Of a DNA stretch of 64,000 nt, positions 51,974 through 60,938 are shown piece by piece; the stretch's first letter is position 1; the number at the start of each line of letters is the position of its first letter. The position numbers and the translations under genes were made by a program. Under the pieces are notes generated by a model, which did not search any database, had not been told where the DNA came from, and saw only the letters and a list, made by a program, of their open reading frames with translations. The DNA comes from JAWLHJ01 sp039587535. Its GTDB lineage: Bacteria; Gemmatimonadota; Gemmatimonadetes; Longimicrobiales; Gaopeijiaceae. The DNA lies in NCBI GenBank assembly GCA_039587535.1, contig JBDHIF010000002.1, forward strand, positions 1 through 64,000, written 5' to 3'.

Positions 51974-52861
51974 ATGATCCGCAGCATGACCGGGTACGGC
52001 GACGCGGAACGCGAGTCCGACGAGGGCCTCGTGCGCGTGGAAGTACGCACCGTGAACCATCGGTTCTTCAACTCGAGCGTGAAGACTCCGAACGGAATGG
52101 ACCGGTTCGAGCGCCCGATGGTGCAGGGCCTCAAGCGTTACCTCACGAGGGGCCACGTCAGCGCGTCCCTCACCATCGGTGCGGGGCAGTACGGCCGGGA
52201 GCGACGGGTCCAGGTCGACTATGAGCGGGCCCACGCCCTCAAGGATGCTCTGGAAGGGCTGCAGGAGGAGCTGGCAGTTCCAGGGGTCGTGGATCTCCAG
52301 ATGATCGCTCGCTTCGGTGACGTCTTCCGAGGTGCGGAGCCCGACCGAGGCTCGACGCTTGAACTCGAATGGGTGGGCGACCTCGCCGCGGAGGCGGCGT
52401 CGAGGGCACGAGCCATGCGGGAATCCGAGGGAGTGCGCCTGGAACAGGATCTCCGAGAGCGCGTCGAAGCCATGGAGGGGGTGCTGGACCGGGTGGCCGA
52501 GCGGGCTCCGGATCGGTTGGTGGCCGAGCGGGATCGACTCAAGGCCGCCGTCCTGGAGTTGTCGGGGCAGGTGGAGGTCGACGAGGATCGGCTTGCGCGT
52601 GAGATCGCCTACCTGGCGGAGCGTTGGGATATCAACGAAGAGATCGTGCGCTACCGGTCGCACATCGAGCTCTTTCGTGAAGCGTTGGCCGGGGACGGCG
52701 CGGAGCCGGTGGGGAAGCGCCTGGGATTCCTCGTGCAGGAGATGCACCGGGAGGCCAACACGATCGCCTCTAAGGCCAATGACGCTGGCATCGCACAAGC
52801 TGCGGTGGGGCTGAAGGAGGAGATCGAGCGGGTGCGCGAGCAGGTCGAGAACGTGGAGTGA
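51974..52861 (+). CDS. yicC: YicC/YloC family endoribonuclease
   Basis: The 295-residue protein has the YicC ends: IRSMTGYGDAERESDEGLVR, VEVRTVNHRFFNSSVKTPN at the N-terminus and the DUF1732 tail RLGFLVQEMHREANTIASKA with NDAGIAQAAVGLKEEIERVR. YicC proteins are hexameric endoribonucleases involved in stress and RNA turnover. ATG 51974 has a GGAGCGA six bases before it. The gene overlaps gmk by 4 bp, the usual yicC-gmk-rpoZ order. Confidence 0.92.
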   Translation: MIRSMTGYGDAERESDEGLVRVEVRTVNHRFFNSSVKTPNGMDRFERPMVQGLKRYLTRGHVSASLTIGAGQYGRERRVQVDYERAHALKDALEGLQEELAVPGVVDLQMIARFGDVFRGAEPDRGSTLELEWVGDLAAEAASRARAMRESEGVRLEQDLRERVEAMEGVLDRVAERAPDRLVAERDRLKAAVLELSGQVEVDEDRLAREIAYLAERWDINEEIVRYRSHIELFREALAGDGAEPVGKRLGFLVQEMHREANTIASKANDAGIAQAAVGLKEEIERVREQVENVE

Positions 52862-53517
52862 CGGAACGCGCTTGCCCGGTGGTGCTCGCGGCACCCAGCG
52901 GGACCGGGAAGACCACGTTGGCCCACCGCCTCGTGCGTGGGTCGGACCGCTACGCCTTCTCGGTTTCCGCGACGACGCGAAGCCCAAGGGGTTCGGAGCA
53001 GGACGGGATCGATTATCATTTTCTGGACCGTGAAGCATTCCTCTCCATGGTGGAGCGGGATGAGCTCGCGGAGTGGGCCGAGGTACACGGGCGCCTCTAC
53101 GGGACGCCGAAGGCGGAGCTCGACGAGGCTTCCCGCCGAGGCACGCATGTCGTGCTGGACATCGACGTGCAGGGCGCGAGGCAGGTGAAGGAGGCTGTCC
53201 CCGACACGAAGTTGGTCTTCGTGCTCCCGCCGTCTCTGGAAGTGCTCCTGGAGCGCCTTCGGGGGCGGGGCACCGAGGAAGCGGCTGACATCGGAAGGCG
53301 CCTCAGATCGGCAGTAGACGAGTTGGGTGCGGCCGATTGGTTCGACTACATCGTGGTGAATGACGACCTCGACCGTTGCCTGGCCGAGGTGGAGGAAATC
53401 GTGGCGGGGCGGCGAGCTCCGAAGGCGACTTCGGGCTCACGCGACGCTGCGCGCAGCCTGCGGGCTCAGGTGGCCCGGCTGTTGGACGAGGATTATGGAG
53501 GACACGGAGCCGGCTAG
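52858..53517 (+). CDS. gmk: Guanylate kinase
   Basis: The 219-residue enzyme phosphorylates GMP to GDP. A P-loop AAPSGTGKT (Lys18), the GMP-site segment FSVSATTRSPRGSEQDGIDY and the loop WAEVHGRLYGTP are all visible, followed by VVLDIDVQGARQVKE. The GTG start at 52858 overlaps the yicC stop. A 25-residue C-terminal tail (RAPKATSGSRDAARSLRAQV and following) is longer than in E. coli. It precedes rpoZ by 48 bp. Confidence 0.94.
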   Translation: MTERACPVVLAAPSGTGKTTLAHRLVRGSDRYAFSVSATTRSPRGSEQDGIDYHFLDREAFLSMVERDELAEWAEVHGRLYGTPKAELDEASRRGTHVVLDIDVQGARQVKEAVPDTKLVFVLPPSLEVLLERLRGRGTEEAADIGRRLRSAVDELGAADWFDYIVVNDDLDRCLAEVEEIVAGRRAPKATSGSRDAARSLRAQVARLLDEDYGGHGAG

Positions 53518-53565
53518 GCCGGCCCGACGGAGACGCAGGACACTACTACCGTCCAGGAGGGATCG

Positions 53566-53781
53566 ATGCGGGTCTTTACACCAGGCGAAGTAGCCACCGG
53601 AACCGAGAGCAAGTACCTCGGTGTGCTCGTCGCGGCGAAGTATGCGAGAGAGCTCAACTCATTGCCGCGCGAGGCCATGCCCATCGGTGAGGAGAAGAAG
53701 CTCACCACCCGGGCGTTGGAAGCGCTCACTTCCGGACAAATCGAGTTCCGTCTGGTGAAGCGTCGCCGCGGGGACGAGTAG
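53566..53781 (+). CDS. rpoZ: RNA polymerase omega subunit
   Basis: The 71-residue protein has omega-subunit features: ESKYLGVLVAAKYARELNSL, then EKKLTTRALEALTSGQIEFR. It helps to fold and hold the beta-prime subunit. It starts at ATG 53566 with AGGAGGGATCG before it. It lies between gmk and coaBC, a very common arrangement. Confidence 0.88.
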   Translation: MRVFTPGEVATGTESKYLGVLVAAKYARELNSLPREAMPIGEEKKLTTRALEALTSGQIEFRLVKRRRGDE

Positions 53782-53795
53782 AAGCCGGGGGCCTC

Positions 53796-55037
53796 GTGTC
53801 GTCCGTGCCCCTTTTTCCGCGGAAGCCCTGGGATGGGCAGCGGATCGTGCTGGGCGTCACCGGTGGGGTGGCGGCGTACAAGACGGTTCAGCTCGCGCGT
53901 GATCTGACGCGCCTGGGTGGCGTGGTGGACGTGGTGCCGACGCGATCGGCACTCCGGTTCGTCACGCCGCTCTCGTTCGAGGCCGTGACCGGTCGTACGC
54001 CGCTCACGGATATGTTCAGCGCCGAGGGGGCGGCCTTGCATGTGCGCCTCGGCCGTGAGGCCGATGTCGTGCTGGTCGCACCGGCCACCGCCGACTTTCT
54101 GGCCAGAGCCGCACAGGGGCGCTCCAACGACCTGCTCTCTACCACGCTGCTGGCCACCCGCGCCCCCGTGGTGGTCTGCCCTGCCATGAACGACGTGATG
54201 TATGCGCATACCCAGGTGCAGGCCAACCTGGCCCACCTGCGCGACGTCTTGGGCTACGCCGTTGTGGGTCCCGCAGTGGGACCGCTGGCCGCGGGGGAAG
54301 GGGAGGGCCCCGGGCGCATGGTGGAGCCCGGGCAGATCGTGGAGCACGTTGGGCGAGCGCTCGCGCGGGATCCCCTTTGGGCCGGCCGAACCGTGCTGGT
54401 AACGGCGGGCCCCACCAGGGAGGCCATCGACCCGGTGCGGTACTTGGGGAACCGCTCCTCCGGTCGCATGGGATACGCCCTGGCCGCGGCCGCGTGGCGA
54501 CGAGGCGCCCGGGTGATCCTGGTCAGCGGACCCAGTGCACTCCCTCCACCGGAGGGGGTCGATCTCGTTCCGGTGGAGTCTGCGCGCGAGATGTATGCCG
54601 AGGTGGAAGCCCGAATCGGTGAGGCCGATGTCTCCGTCTTCGCCGCTGCCGTCGCCGACTACCGTCCCGGAGACGCACGGACCGAGAAGATGAAGCGCCG
54701 GGAGTCGGGCGACACGACCTCCGTGGGACTCGTGGAGAACCCGGACGTGGCCCAGGACACACGAGCCCGAAGGAAGCAGGGCAGCCTGGCAGTGGGCTTT
54801 GCTCTCGAGACCTCTGAGCTTCTGGCCAACGGTCGGAGGAAGCTGGAGGCCAAGGGCTTCGATCTCCTGGTGGCGAACGACGCGACCGAGGAGGGTGCGG
54901 GCTTCGGCGTGGAGACGAATCGGGTGACGATCCTCCGCCCGGAGGGAGATCCCGAGCCGCTGCCTCTGGCCTCCAAGCACGAGATCGCCGATGAGATCCT
55001 GGACCGGGTGGGTGCCCGACTCGAGGGTCTGCGGTGA
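53796..55037 (+). CDS. coaBC: Phosphopantothenoylcysteine synthetase/decarboxylase
   Basis: The 413-residue bifunctional enzyme makes 4'-phosphopantetheine in coenzyme A synthesis. The CoaC part (residues 15-190) has LGVTGGVAAYKTVQLARDL and the FMN-site region APATADFLARAAQGRSNDLL with CPAMNDVMY. The CoaB part (from about residue 200) shows TAGPTREAIDPVRYLGNRSS, the motif AAVADYRP and the CTP-site KMKRRESGD. The GTG start at 53796 is 14 bp after rpoZ. Its stop overlaps the next gene by 4 bp. Confidence 0.94.
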   Translation: MSSVPLFPRKPWDGQRIVLGVTGGVAAYKTVQLARDLTRLGGVVDVVPTRSALRFVTPLSFEAVTGRTPLTDMFSAEGAALHVRLGREADVVLVAPATADFLARAAQGRSNDLLSTTLLATRAPVVVCPAMNDVMYAHTQVQANLAHLRDVLGYAVVGPAVGPLAAGEGEGPGRMVEPGQIVEHVGRALARDPLWAGRTVLVTAGPTREAIDPVRYLGNRSSGRMGYALAAAAWRRGARVILVSGPSALPPPEGVDLVPVESAREMYAEVEARIGEADVSVFAAAVADYRPGDARTEKMKRRESGDTTSVGLVENPDVAQDTRARRKQGSLAVGFALETSELLANGRRKLEAKGFDLLVANDATEEGAGFGVETNRVTILRPEGDPEPLPLASKHEIADEILDRVGARLEGLR

Positions 55038-55906
55038 CCGAGCGCGACAACGTCCGCACCGCGATGGCGCGCCTGGTGCGCCAGAGCCTGGAGATGGGCG
55101 ACGCGGAATGGTTCCTCGACAGGATGGACCGGCGGACGGCGCTCGAGCTTCTCGGGTCCGGCGCTTCGGGCGGGACGCCGCCGCCCGAAGGGGAGCAGAC
55201 GATCGATGTCGTGGGGGAGCGTCTGGTCGGTGCGGTTGAGTCCGGCGCGACCGACGGCGCTCCGGCTGGTGGAGAGGAGGGTGCAGGGACACCCGACTGG
55301 AAGGCACGGCCCGACGCCGCCAGCCCGGCGGATCTGCCGGTGCTTCCTGACGACTACGACGCTCTGCGGGAGCTGGCTCTGGGCTGCACTCGATGTGGCC
55401 TCTCGGGGACCCGTACGCAGGTAGTGTTCTCGGACGGCGCGTCCGATGCGCGGCTCATGGTGGTAGGCGAAGCCCCCGGTGCGAACGAGGACAAGACCGG
55501 GGTCCCATTCGTAGGTGCTGCAGGCCGATTCCTGGATCTGCTGCTGGCGACGGTCGACCTGTCCAGGGAAGAGTCGGTGTATATCTGCAACGTCCTCAAG
55601 TGCCGGCCGCCGGGGAACCGCAACCCCAAGCCCGACGAGATACGGACGTGCTCACCCTACCTCCTAAAGCAGATCCAGCTCGTTCGTCCCGAGGTCATTC
55701 TCGCGGTCGGGTCGTTTTCCGCCCAACTCCTCACCGGCCGGGAGAAGACGGCTCTGGGGCGGCTCCGGGGCGAGGTTCACAGCTATGCGGGCGTGCCCCT
55801 GGTGGTGACCTACCACCCCGCTGCCTTGCTGCGGAACGCGAACTGGACCCGCGCGTTCTGGGACGATCTCCAACTCCTCCGCGACGTCATGGATCAACCC
55901 GGGTAG
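55034..55906 (+). CDS. Uracil-DNA glycosylase, iron-sulfur family 4
   Basis: The 290-residue protein removes uracil from DNA. Four Cys for the 4Fe-4S cluster are visible: CTRC (about residues 116-119), KCRPP and TCSPY. Motif A is VVGEAPGANEDKTGVPFVG and motif B is TYHPAALLRN. The first 100 residues form an acidic, low-complexity N-terminal extension absent from the bacterial core enzyme. GTG 55034 overlaps coaBC. It precedes dnaB by 73 bp. Confidence 0.92.
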   Translation: MTERDNVRTAMARLVRQSLEMGDAEWFLDRMDRRTALELLGSGASGGTPPPEGEQTIDVVGERLVGAVESGATDGAPAGGEEGAGTPDWKARPDAASPADLPVLPDDYDALRELALGCTRCGLSGTRTQVVFSDGASDARLMVVGEAPGANEDKTGVPFVGAAGRFLDLLLATVDLSREESVYICNVLKCRPPGNRNPKPDEIRTCSPYLLKQIQLVRPEVILAVGSFSAQLLTGREKTALGRLRGEVHSYAGVPLVVTYHPAALLRNANWTRAFWDDLQLLRDVMDQPG

Positions 55907-55979
55907 GTCTCGCCACGATCGTCCCCGTTGCTAGATTGCGGGTCCACACGATCCGGTCCCCGTTCAGCAGAGTCCAGGC

Positions 55980-57401
55980 TTGGAAGCACCTTCGTCCCTG
56001 ACGCAAGCGGTCTTCGATCGCACGCCACCGTTCTCGCGAGAGGCGGAAACGGCGGTCCTGGGCGGCATGCTCATCGATCGCGACGCCGTCACACGTGCTG
56101 TCGAGGTCCTGAAGGACACGATGTTCTACAGGGAGGCCAACCGGCGCCTCTACCGTGCGATGGTGCGCCTGTTCGAGCGCGGCGACGTGATCGACGTCAT
56201 CACGGTCTCGGAAGAGCTCAAGAAGACCGGCGAGCTGGATTCGTCCGGCGGCTTCGACTATCTGGGAGCGCTGGTGGATGCTGTGCCCACCGCCGCGAAC
56301 TTGGAGTACCATGCCCGCATCGTCCGGGACAAGGCGCTCCTGCGACGCTTGGTGGAGCAGTCGAGCCAGATCATCCGGGACGTCTACGAGCAGGGTGAGA
56401 AGGACGTGGACGAGATCCTGGACGAGGCCGAGGGGCGCATCTTCCAGGTAGCGGAGAGCCACAAGCGTGAAGGCTTCGTCTGGATCAAGGAGATTCTCTG
56501 GTCGGCCTTTGAGCACATCGAGAAGCTCCAGCAGTCGGATTCCGGCATCACCGGCGTCCCCAGCGGCTTCCCCGACCTCGATCGGATGACGACGGGGCTT
56601 CAGCGGGGTGATCTGGTCATCGTCGCTGCCCGGCCGTCGATGGGGAAGACGTCTTGGGTGATGAACGTCGCGGCTACGGCGGCCATTTCGCATGAGATTC
56701 CCGTGGCCATCTTCTCGCTGGAGATGTCCTCGGAGCAGCTGGTGCAGCGACTCCTTTGCGCGGAGGGACGGATCGACGCTCAAAAGCTGCGGAAGGGCCG
56801 ACTTTCCCAGGAAGAGCATCAGCGCCTCGCTGCAGCGGCAGGTCACCTGAACACGGCGCCCATCTGGATCGACGACCAACCGGGAAGCAACGTGTTGGAG
56901 ATCCGAGCCAAGGCGCGCCGGCTGCAGTCGGAGCTGCGCTCCGACGGCAAGGACCTGGGCATGATCATCATCGACTACATGCAGCTCATGTCGGGCGCGG
57001 GTCAGTCCGAGAGCCGCGTCCAAGAGGTCAGCCAGATCTCCCGCGGGCTGAAGGCGCTGGCGCGTGAGCTGGAAGTGCCGGTCGTCGCCCTCTCCCAGCT
57101 CAGCCGTGGTCCGGAACAGCGCACCGACAAGCGCCCCATGCTCTCCGACCTGCGGGAGTCCGGTTCCATCGAGCAGGATGCCGATGTGGTCATGTTTCTG
57201 TACCGGCCCGAGTACTATGCTCCGGCGGAGAAGAAGGAAGAGCTCCTCGGCAAGGCGGAGCTGATCGTGAGCAAACAGCGGAACGGGCCGACCGGCGTGG
57301 TGCAGCTCTTCTTCCAGAAGACGTACACTCGTTTCGACTCCGTGGCTCCGGGGACCTTCGGGGACGGTGCGGGGGGAGGAGACGGTGGCTACGGACCATG
57401 A
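55980..57401 (+). CDS. dnaB: Replicative DNA helicase DnaB
   Basis: The 473-residue hexameric helicase unwinds DNA at the replication fork. The N-terminal domain (residues 15-120) starts PFSREAETAVLGGMLIDRDA. The RecA-like domain has Walker A ARPSMGKTSW (Lys223), Walker B MIIIDYMQLMSG, and DLRESGSIEQDADVVMFLYR. The start is TTG 55980 (MEAPSSLTQAVFD). A Gly-rich tail ends the protein. Its stop overlaps the ispD start as ATGA. Confidence 0.95.
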   Translation: MEAPSSLTQAVFDRTPPFSREAETAVLGGMLIDRDAVTRAVEVLKDTMFYREANRRLYRAMVRLFERGDVIDVITVSEELKKTGELDSSGGFDYLGALVDAVPTAANLEYHARIVRDKALLRRLVEQSSQIIRDVYEQGEKDVDEILDEAEGRIFQVAESHKREGFVWIKEILWSAFEHIEKLQQSDSGITGVPSGFPDLDRMTTGLQRGDLVIVAARPSMGKTSWVMNVAATAAISHEIPVAIFSLEMSSEQLVQRLLCAEGRIDAQKLRKGRLSQEEHQRLAAAAGHLNTAPIWIDDQPGSNVLEIRAKARRLQSELRSDGKDLGMIIIDYMQLMSGAGQSESRVQEVSQISRGLKALARELEVPVVALSQLSRGPEQRTDKRPMLSDLRESGSIEQDADVVMFLYRPEYYAPAEKKEELLGKAELIVSKQRNGPTGVVQLFFQKTYTRFDSVAPGTFGDGAGGGDGGYGP

Positions 57402-58099
57402 CGATCGGTGATCCACGCCGCGGGACCGCCGGGGTGGTCGTGCCGGCGGCTGGGTCGGGGCGGAGGCTGGGTGGCCTGAAGAAGGCGTTTCTCGAGGTAT
57501 CAGGTGTTCCGGTACTGCGGCGAGCCCTCATTCCCTTTCTGGACGACCCGAGAGTCACGCGTGTGGTGGTCGCGCTTCCGCCCGAAGATGCCCAGGACCC
57601 GCCCCGCTGGCTCACGGACTTGGATCCGCGAATCCTCGTGACCGCCGGTGGCTCCACCCGGTCCGAATCGGTGCGCGCGGCCCTGGACGCCCTCTCCGAC
57701 GGCGTGGACGTCATCGCCGTGCATGACGCGGCCCGCCCTTTCGTGGCCGGGAAGGTCGTGCGCGAGTGCATCGATCTGGCGCTCTCGGGGATCGGAGCCG
57801 TGGCGGGCACGCCTGCCGTGGACACCCTGAAGCGCGTCGGGGCCGACGGCCTGGTGTTGGAGACGCCTCCCCGAACGGAGATGTGGCACGCACAGACGCC
57901 TCAGGTCTTCCCCGCGGCCGTGCTGCGTCGCGCCTATGCGGAGGGGCGCGAGGGGACGGACGACTCGTCGTTGGTCGAGGGCTCGGGAACTCCGATCCGC
58001 ATGGTCGACGCCGGCTCGGGCAACTTCAAGGTCACGCACCCCCAAGACGTCCGCCTGGCTGAGGCCGTGGCGGGCCGGACCGGGCCCACGCCCCGGTGA
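57398..58099 (+). CDS. ispD: 2-C-methyl-D-erythritol 4-phosphate cytidylyltransferase
   Basis: The 233-residue enzyme joins CTP to methylerythritol phosphate in the non-mevalonate isoprenoid pathway. Nucleotide-site residues are in VVVPAAGSGRRLGGLKKAFL, then TAGGSTRSESVRAALDAL, VIAVHDAARPFV and TPRTEMWHAQTPQVF-like (seen as PPRTEMWHAQTPQ). The GSGNFKVTHPQD end is standard. It overlaps dnaB upstream and the Sua5 gene downstream by 4 bp each. Confidence 0.93.
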   Translation: MTIGDPRRGTAGVVVPAAGSGRRLGGLKKAFLEVSGVPVLRRALIPFLDDPRVTRVVVALPPEDAQDPPRWLTDLDPRILVTAGGSTRSESVRAALDALSDGVDVIAVHDAARPFVAGKVVRECIDLALSGIGAVAGTPAVDTLKRVGADGLVLETPPRTEMWHAQTPQVFPAAVLRRAYAEGREGTDDSSLVEGSGTPIRMVDAGSGNFKVTHPQDVRLAEAVAGRTGPTPR

Positions 58100-58758
58100 G
58101 TGGTCCCGAAAGGCTCGATCTTCGGCCCGATCCCGGTGCCGATCTGGAGCCTGTGCTCGAGCACCTCCGCGCCGGTCGGCCGCTGGCCTACCCCACTGAA
58201 ACGGTCTATGGCCTCGGGGGCGCGGTCACTCGGGATTGCGTTGCCCGTGTGCAGGAGCTGAAGGGACGCGACGCTCGTCAGCCCCTATTGGTCCTCGTGG
58301 AGGACGCCACTTCGGTGCCCGACCTGGCTTGGACTGCCGCCGCGCGGGAGCTCGCCGAGCAGTTCTGGCCGGGGGCTCTCACTCTGGTCCTGTCAGATCC
58401 GCGCGGTATCTTCCCGGTGGGTGTGAGAGACGAAGCGGGAGGTGGGGTGGGCGTTCGGGTGAGTCCCCACCCCTTCGTGAGACGATTGCTGGCGGCGTAC
58501 GGCCTTCCCCTGATCTCCACGAGCATGAACGAACGGGGGACTCCTCCGGCGAGATCGGGCTCGGAAGCGATGGCCGTTGCCGAGCGGATGGGCGCTTCTG
58601 ACGTTCTGGTGTTGGACTGCGGCACCCTTCCACCCTCCGAGCCGTCCACCGTGCTCGACTGTACGGGAGAAGTCCCTGTGCTGCTTCGGGAAGGGAGCGT
58701 TCCTGTGGACCGACTGCGTTGCGTCATACCGGAGATCCATGAGCGAACTCGTGACTGA
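58096..58758 (+). CDS. L-threonylcarbamoyladenylate synthase (Sua5/YciO/TsaC)
   Basis: The 220-residue protein makes the threonylcarbamoyl-AMP intermediate for the t6A37 tRNA modification. Visible parts: GRPLAYPTETVYGLGGAVTR, ELKGRDARQPLLVLVED, FWPGALTLVL, VGVRVSPHPFVRRLLAAYGL, LISTSMNERGTPPARSG. It is the single-domain (TsaC-like) form without the Sua5 tail. It overlaps the next gene, a YwlE-like phosphatase; the same pair is adjacent in many Firmicutes (ywlC/ywlE). Confidence 0.9.
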   Translation: MSGPERLDLRPDPGADLEPVLEHLRAGRPLAYPTETVYGLGGAVTRDCVARVQELKGRDARQPLLVLVEDATSVPDLAWTAAARELAEQFWPGALTLVLSDPRGIFPVGVRDEAGGGVGVRVSPHPFVRRLLAAYGLPLISTSMNERGTPPARSGSEAMAVAERMGASDVLVLDCGTLPPSEPSTVLDCTGEVPVLLREGSVPVDRLRCVIPEIHERTRD

Positions 58759-59263
58759 CCAAGGAGCCACCACCGAGCCCCAGTCGGCGCCATCGGGTGA
58801 GCCCTACCGGCTCCTGTTCGTTTGCACGGGAAACACGTGCCGGAGTCCCATGGCCGAGGTGATTGCTCACGATCTGACTGCGTCGGAGCCACACCGGAGG
58901 CTGGAGGTTCGCTCTGCGGGGGTGGGCGCGTTTCCGGGGTCGCCCCCGTCGGGCGGCGCGGTGCGGACGGCCGCGAGGCATGGGATCGACCTGACTGAGC
59001 ATCGGGCGACCCTGCTTACCCGCCGTGAAGTGGAGTGGGCCGATCTAATACTGACCATGTCTCCCCACCACCTCATGCGGGTGGGTGAATTGGGGGGTGG
59101 TGATCGAGCCACGCTCCTCACGGCCTTCGCCGAAGGAGGCGAGTCGGGGTCCGTGCCCGATCCGATCGGGGGCTCCGACGCACGGTACGAGCGCACATAC
59201 CGCCGGTTGGAAGAGCTGGTGGGGAAAGCGCTGGCTCGCCTGCCGGACGAGGGGATGCCTTGA
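58739..59263 (+). CDS. Low-molecular-weight phosphatase, YwlE-like arginine phosphatase
   Basis: The 174-residue protein has a P-loop FVCTGNTCRSPMAE (nucleophile Cys29, Arg35). The Thr33 position corresponds to Thr11 of YwlE, the residue that favours phospho-arginine over phospho-tyrosine, where tyrosine phosphatases have Ile. The general-acid part is VPDPIGGSDARYERTYRRLE. It begins inside the Sua5 gene at ATG 58739, 8 bp after GGAGA, and overlaps aroE by 4 bp. Specificity for phospho-arginine is inferred. Confidence 0.86.
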   Translation: MSELVTDQGATTEPQSAPSGEPYRLLFVCTGNTCRSPMAEVIAHDLTASEPHRRLEVRSAGVGAFPGSPPSGGAVRTAARHGIDLTEHRATLLTRREVEWADLILTMSPHHLMRVGELGGGDRATLLTAFAEGGESGSVPDPIGGSDARYERTYRRLEELVGKALARLPDEGMP

Positions 59264-60099
59264 GCCGCCGGCCGCTCAGAAGGTTGTTCACCCTCCTGGG
59301 TGAGCCTGTCTCCCATTCGGCATCTCCCACTATGCAGAACGCGGCCTTCGGTGGGGCGGGGGTCGAAGGTGTCTACGTCGCGCTGGAGTGCGGGGCCGAG
59401 GACCTTCCCGGCCTGCTGAGGGGCATCGCCCATGCGGGGGGCGGTGGGAACGTGACCCTTCCGCATAAGGAGCGGGCGGTGGGGCTGCTGGATGAGCCCA
59501 GTGACGCCGTTCGCAGGACCGGAGCCTGCAACACCTTCTGGGGTGACGAGGACGGAAAGGTGCATGGGGACAACACGGATGTGGAAGGCTTCCGGCGGAC
59601 CCTGAGGGTGTTCCTACCCGAGTCGGTGAAGGAGCGACGGGTCCTCCTCTTGGGCGCGGGAGGTGCTGCCCGGGCCGTGCTGCTGGCCCTGATCGAGGAA
59701 GGGGCCGAGCAGGTCCTGATCCTCAACCGGACGCCTGAGCGCGCCCTGGCCGTGGCTCGCCGGATCGGAGGGGAGCGCGCGAGGGTGGCCTCCGAGGTTG
59801 CGGAGGTGAAAGGCATGTCCTTCGGACTGGTGGTGAACGCCACCCGCCTGGGACTGTCTCCCGAGGATCCCAGCCCCATCGACTTCGATCTTCTGGGACA
59901 TGTGGATGCCGCCATGGACCTGGTGTACGGCCTGGGCCCCACTGTTTTCGTTCGGGAGGCCCAGTCTAGGGGCATTCAGGCCGCAGACGGTCGTGAGATG
60001 CTGGTGCAACAGGGGGCCGTCGCGTTCGAGCGGTGGTGGGACCAGAGGGCACCGGTCGACGTGATGCGGGAGGCGTTGGGCATCCAGGCCAGCGTCTAG
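59260..60099 (+). CDS. aroE: Shikimate dehydrogenase
   Basis: The 279-residue enzyme reduces 3-dehydroshikimate with NADPH in aromatic amino acid synthesis. Substrate-site segments are GEPVSHSASPTMQNAAF and GGGNVTLPHKERAVGL (catalytic Lys), with NTDVEGFRRTL (Asp). The NADP-binding motif is LLLGAGGAARAVLLALIEEG followed by ILNRTPERA. TTG 59260 overlaps the stop of the phosphatase gene as TTGA. The tail MLVQQGAVAFERWW is typical. Confidence 0.94.
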   Translation: MSRRPLRRLFTLLGEPVSHSASPTMQNAAFGGAGVEGVYVALECGAEDLPGLLRGIAHAGGGGNVTLPHKERAVGLLDEPSDAVRRTGACNTFWGDEDGKVHGDNTDVEGFRRTLRVFLPESVKERRVLLLGAGGAARAVLLALIEEGAEQVLILNRTPERALAVARRIGGERARVASEVAEVKGMSFGLVVNATRLGLSPEDPSPIDFDLLGHVDAAMDLVYGLGPTVFVREAQSRGIQAADGREMLVQQGAVAFERWWDQRAPVDVMREALGIQASV

Positions 60100-60101
60100 G
60101 C

Positions 60102-60866
60102 GTGGGCCGACAGGGTTGGGTCCACGATCTCCTGAGTGTGCTACTGCCCACCGGGTGCGTATCGTGCGGACGTTGGATTCCCCAGACTCGTGGCCCCCGG
60201 GTCGAGCTTGTTTGCACTCCCTGCCGAGCGCGGATGAAACCAGGCACCTGGCCTCGTTGTCCCCGCTGTCACTGGCCAAGGGGAACCCGCCGAGACCAGC
60301 ACGCGCAATGCCGGGGGTGTGAGCCATGGCCCCAGTCCATCGTAGCGGCTCGTTTCGCCTTCGAGCTGCGCCCCCCGGTGGACGACCTCGTCCATGGGTT
60401 GAAGTACGAGGGATGGCGAGAGCTGGTCCCCATGATGGGGGATGCGATGGCCGCGCTGGAGCTACCGTTCCCCGAGGACGCCCGCCGACCTCCCGTCGTG
60501 GTCGCCGTCCCGACCACACCACGCCGACTCCGCGCCCGTGGCTACAACCAGGCGGAGCTCCTGGCACGGCATGTGGCGTCCGCCTTGCGCCTGCGTCCGA
60601 TGGTTCCGCTGGAGCGCGGAGAGGGGGTGACATCACAGACCTCGTTGGCTCCCGAAGCTCGCTGGCGAAACGTGCGCCGAGCCTTCCGCCCGGGACCGGA
60701 CGCCGCGGCCGTGGCAGGTCGGTCCGTGGTCCTGGTTGACGATGTCCTCACCACCGGTGCCACCGCTTCGGCGTCCGCTGAGTGCCTGAGGAGCCTTGGC
60801 GCCGGACCGATCGTGGTAATGACCTACGCCCGGGCCGTCCGCGAGGGGGCGCGCATCGCCGCGTAG
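60102..60866 (+). CDS. comF: ComF-family phosphoribosyltransferase-like protein
   Basis: The 254-residue protein has a zinc-ribbon of Cys pairs (CVSC, CTPC, CPRC, CRGC) and a type I phosphoribosyltransferase domain with the PRPP loop VVLVDDVLTTGATASASA and RGYNQAELLARHVASAL. ComF is needed for DNA uptake in competent bacteria, where it aids transport of the incoming strand. The start is GTG 60102, two bases after aroE. It is likely cotranscribed with aroE. Confidence 0.86.
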   Translation: MGRQGWVHDLLSVLLPTGCVSCGRWIPQTRGPRVELVCTPCRARMKPGTWPRCPRCHWPRGTRRDQHAQCRGCEPWPQSIVAARFAFELRPPVDDLVHGLKYEGWRELVPMMGDAMAALELPFPEDARRPPVVVAVPTTPRRLRARGYNQAELLARHVASALRLRPMVPLERGEGVTSQTSLAPEARWRNVRRAFRPGPDAAAVAGRSVVLVDDVLTTGATASASAECLRSLGAGPIVVMTYARAVREGARIAA

Positions 60867-60938
60867 GTGTTTATCTTCCTCGCTCCGGGACGGCCCTTTT
60901 AGAGATCAAACACACCAGACCCCACAGGATCGGACATC

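Noticed and set aside
59373..60636. Long minus-strand frames over aroE and comF
   Set aside because: They are GC-skew shadows of the real plus-strand genes, with no family match.
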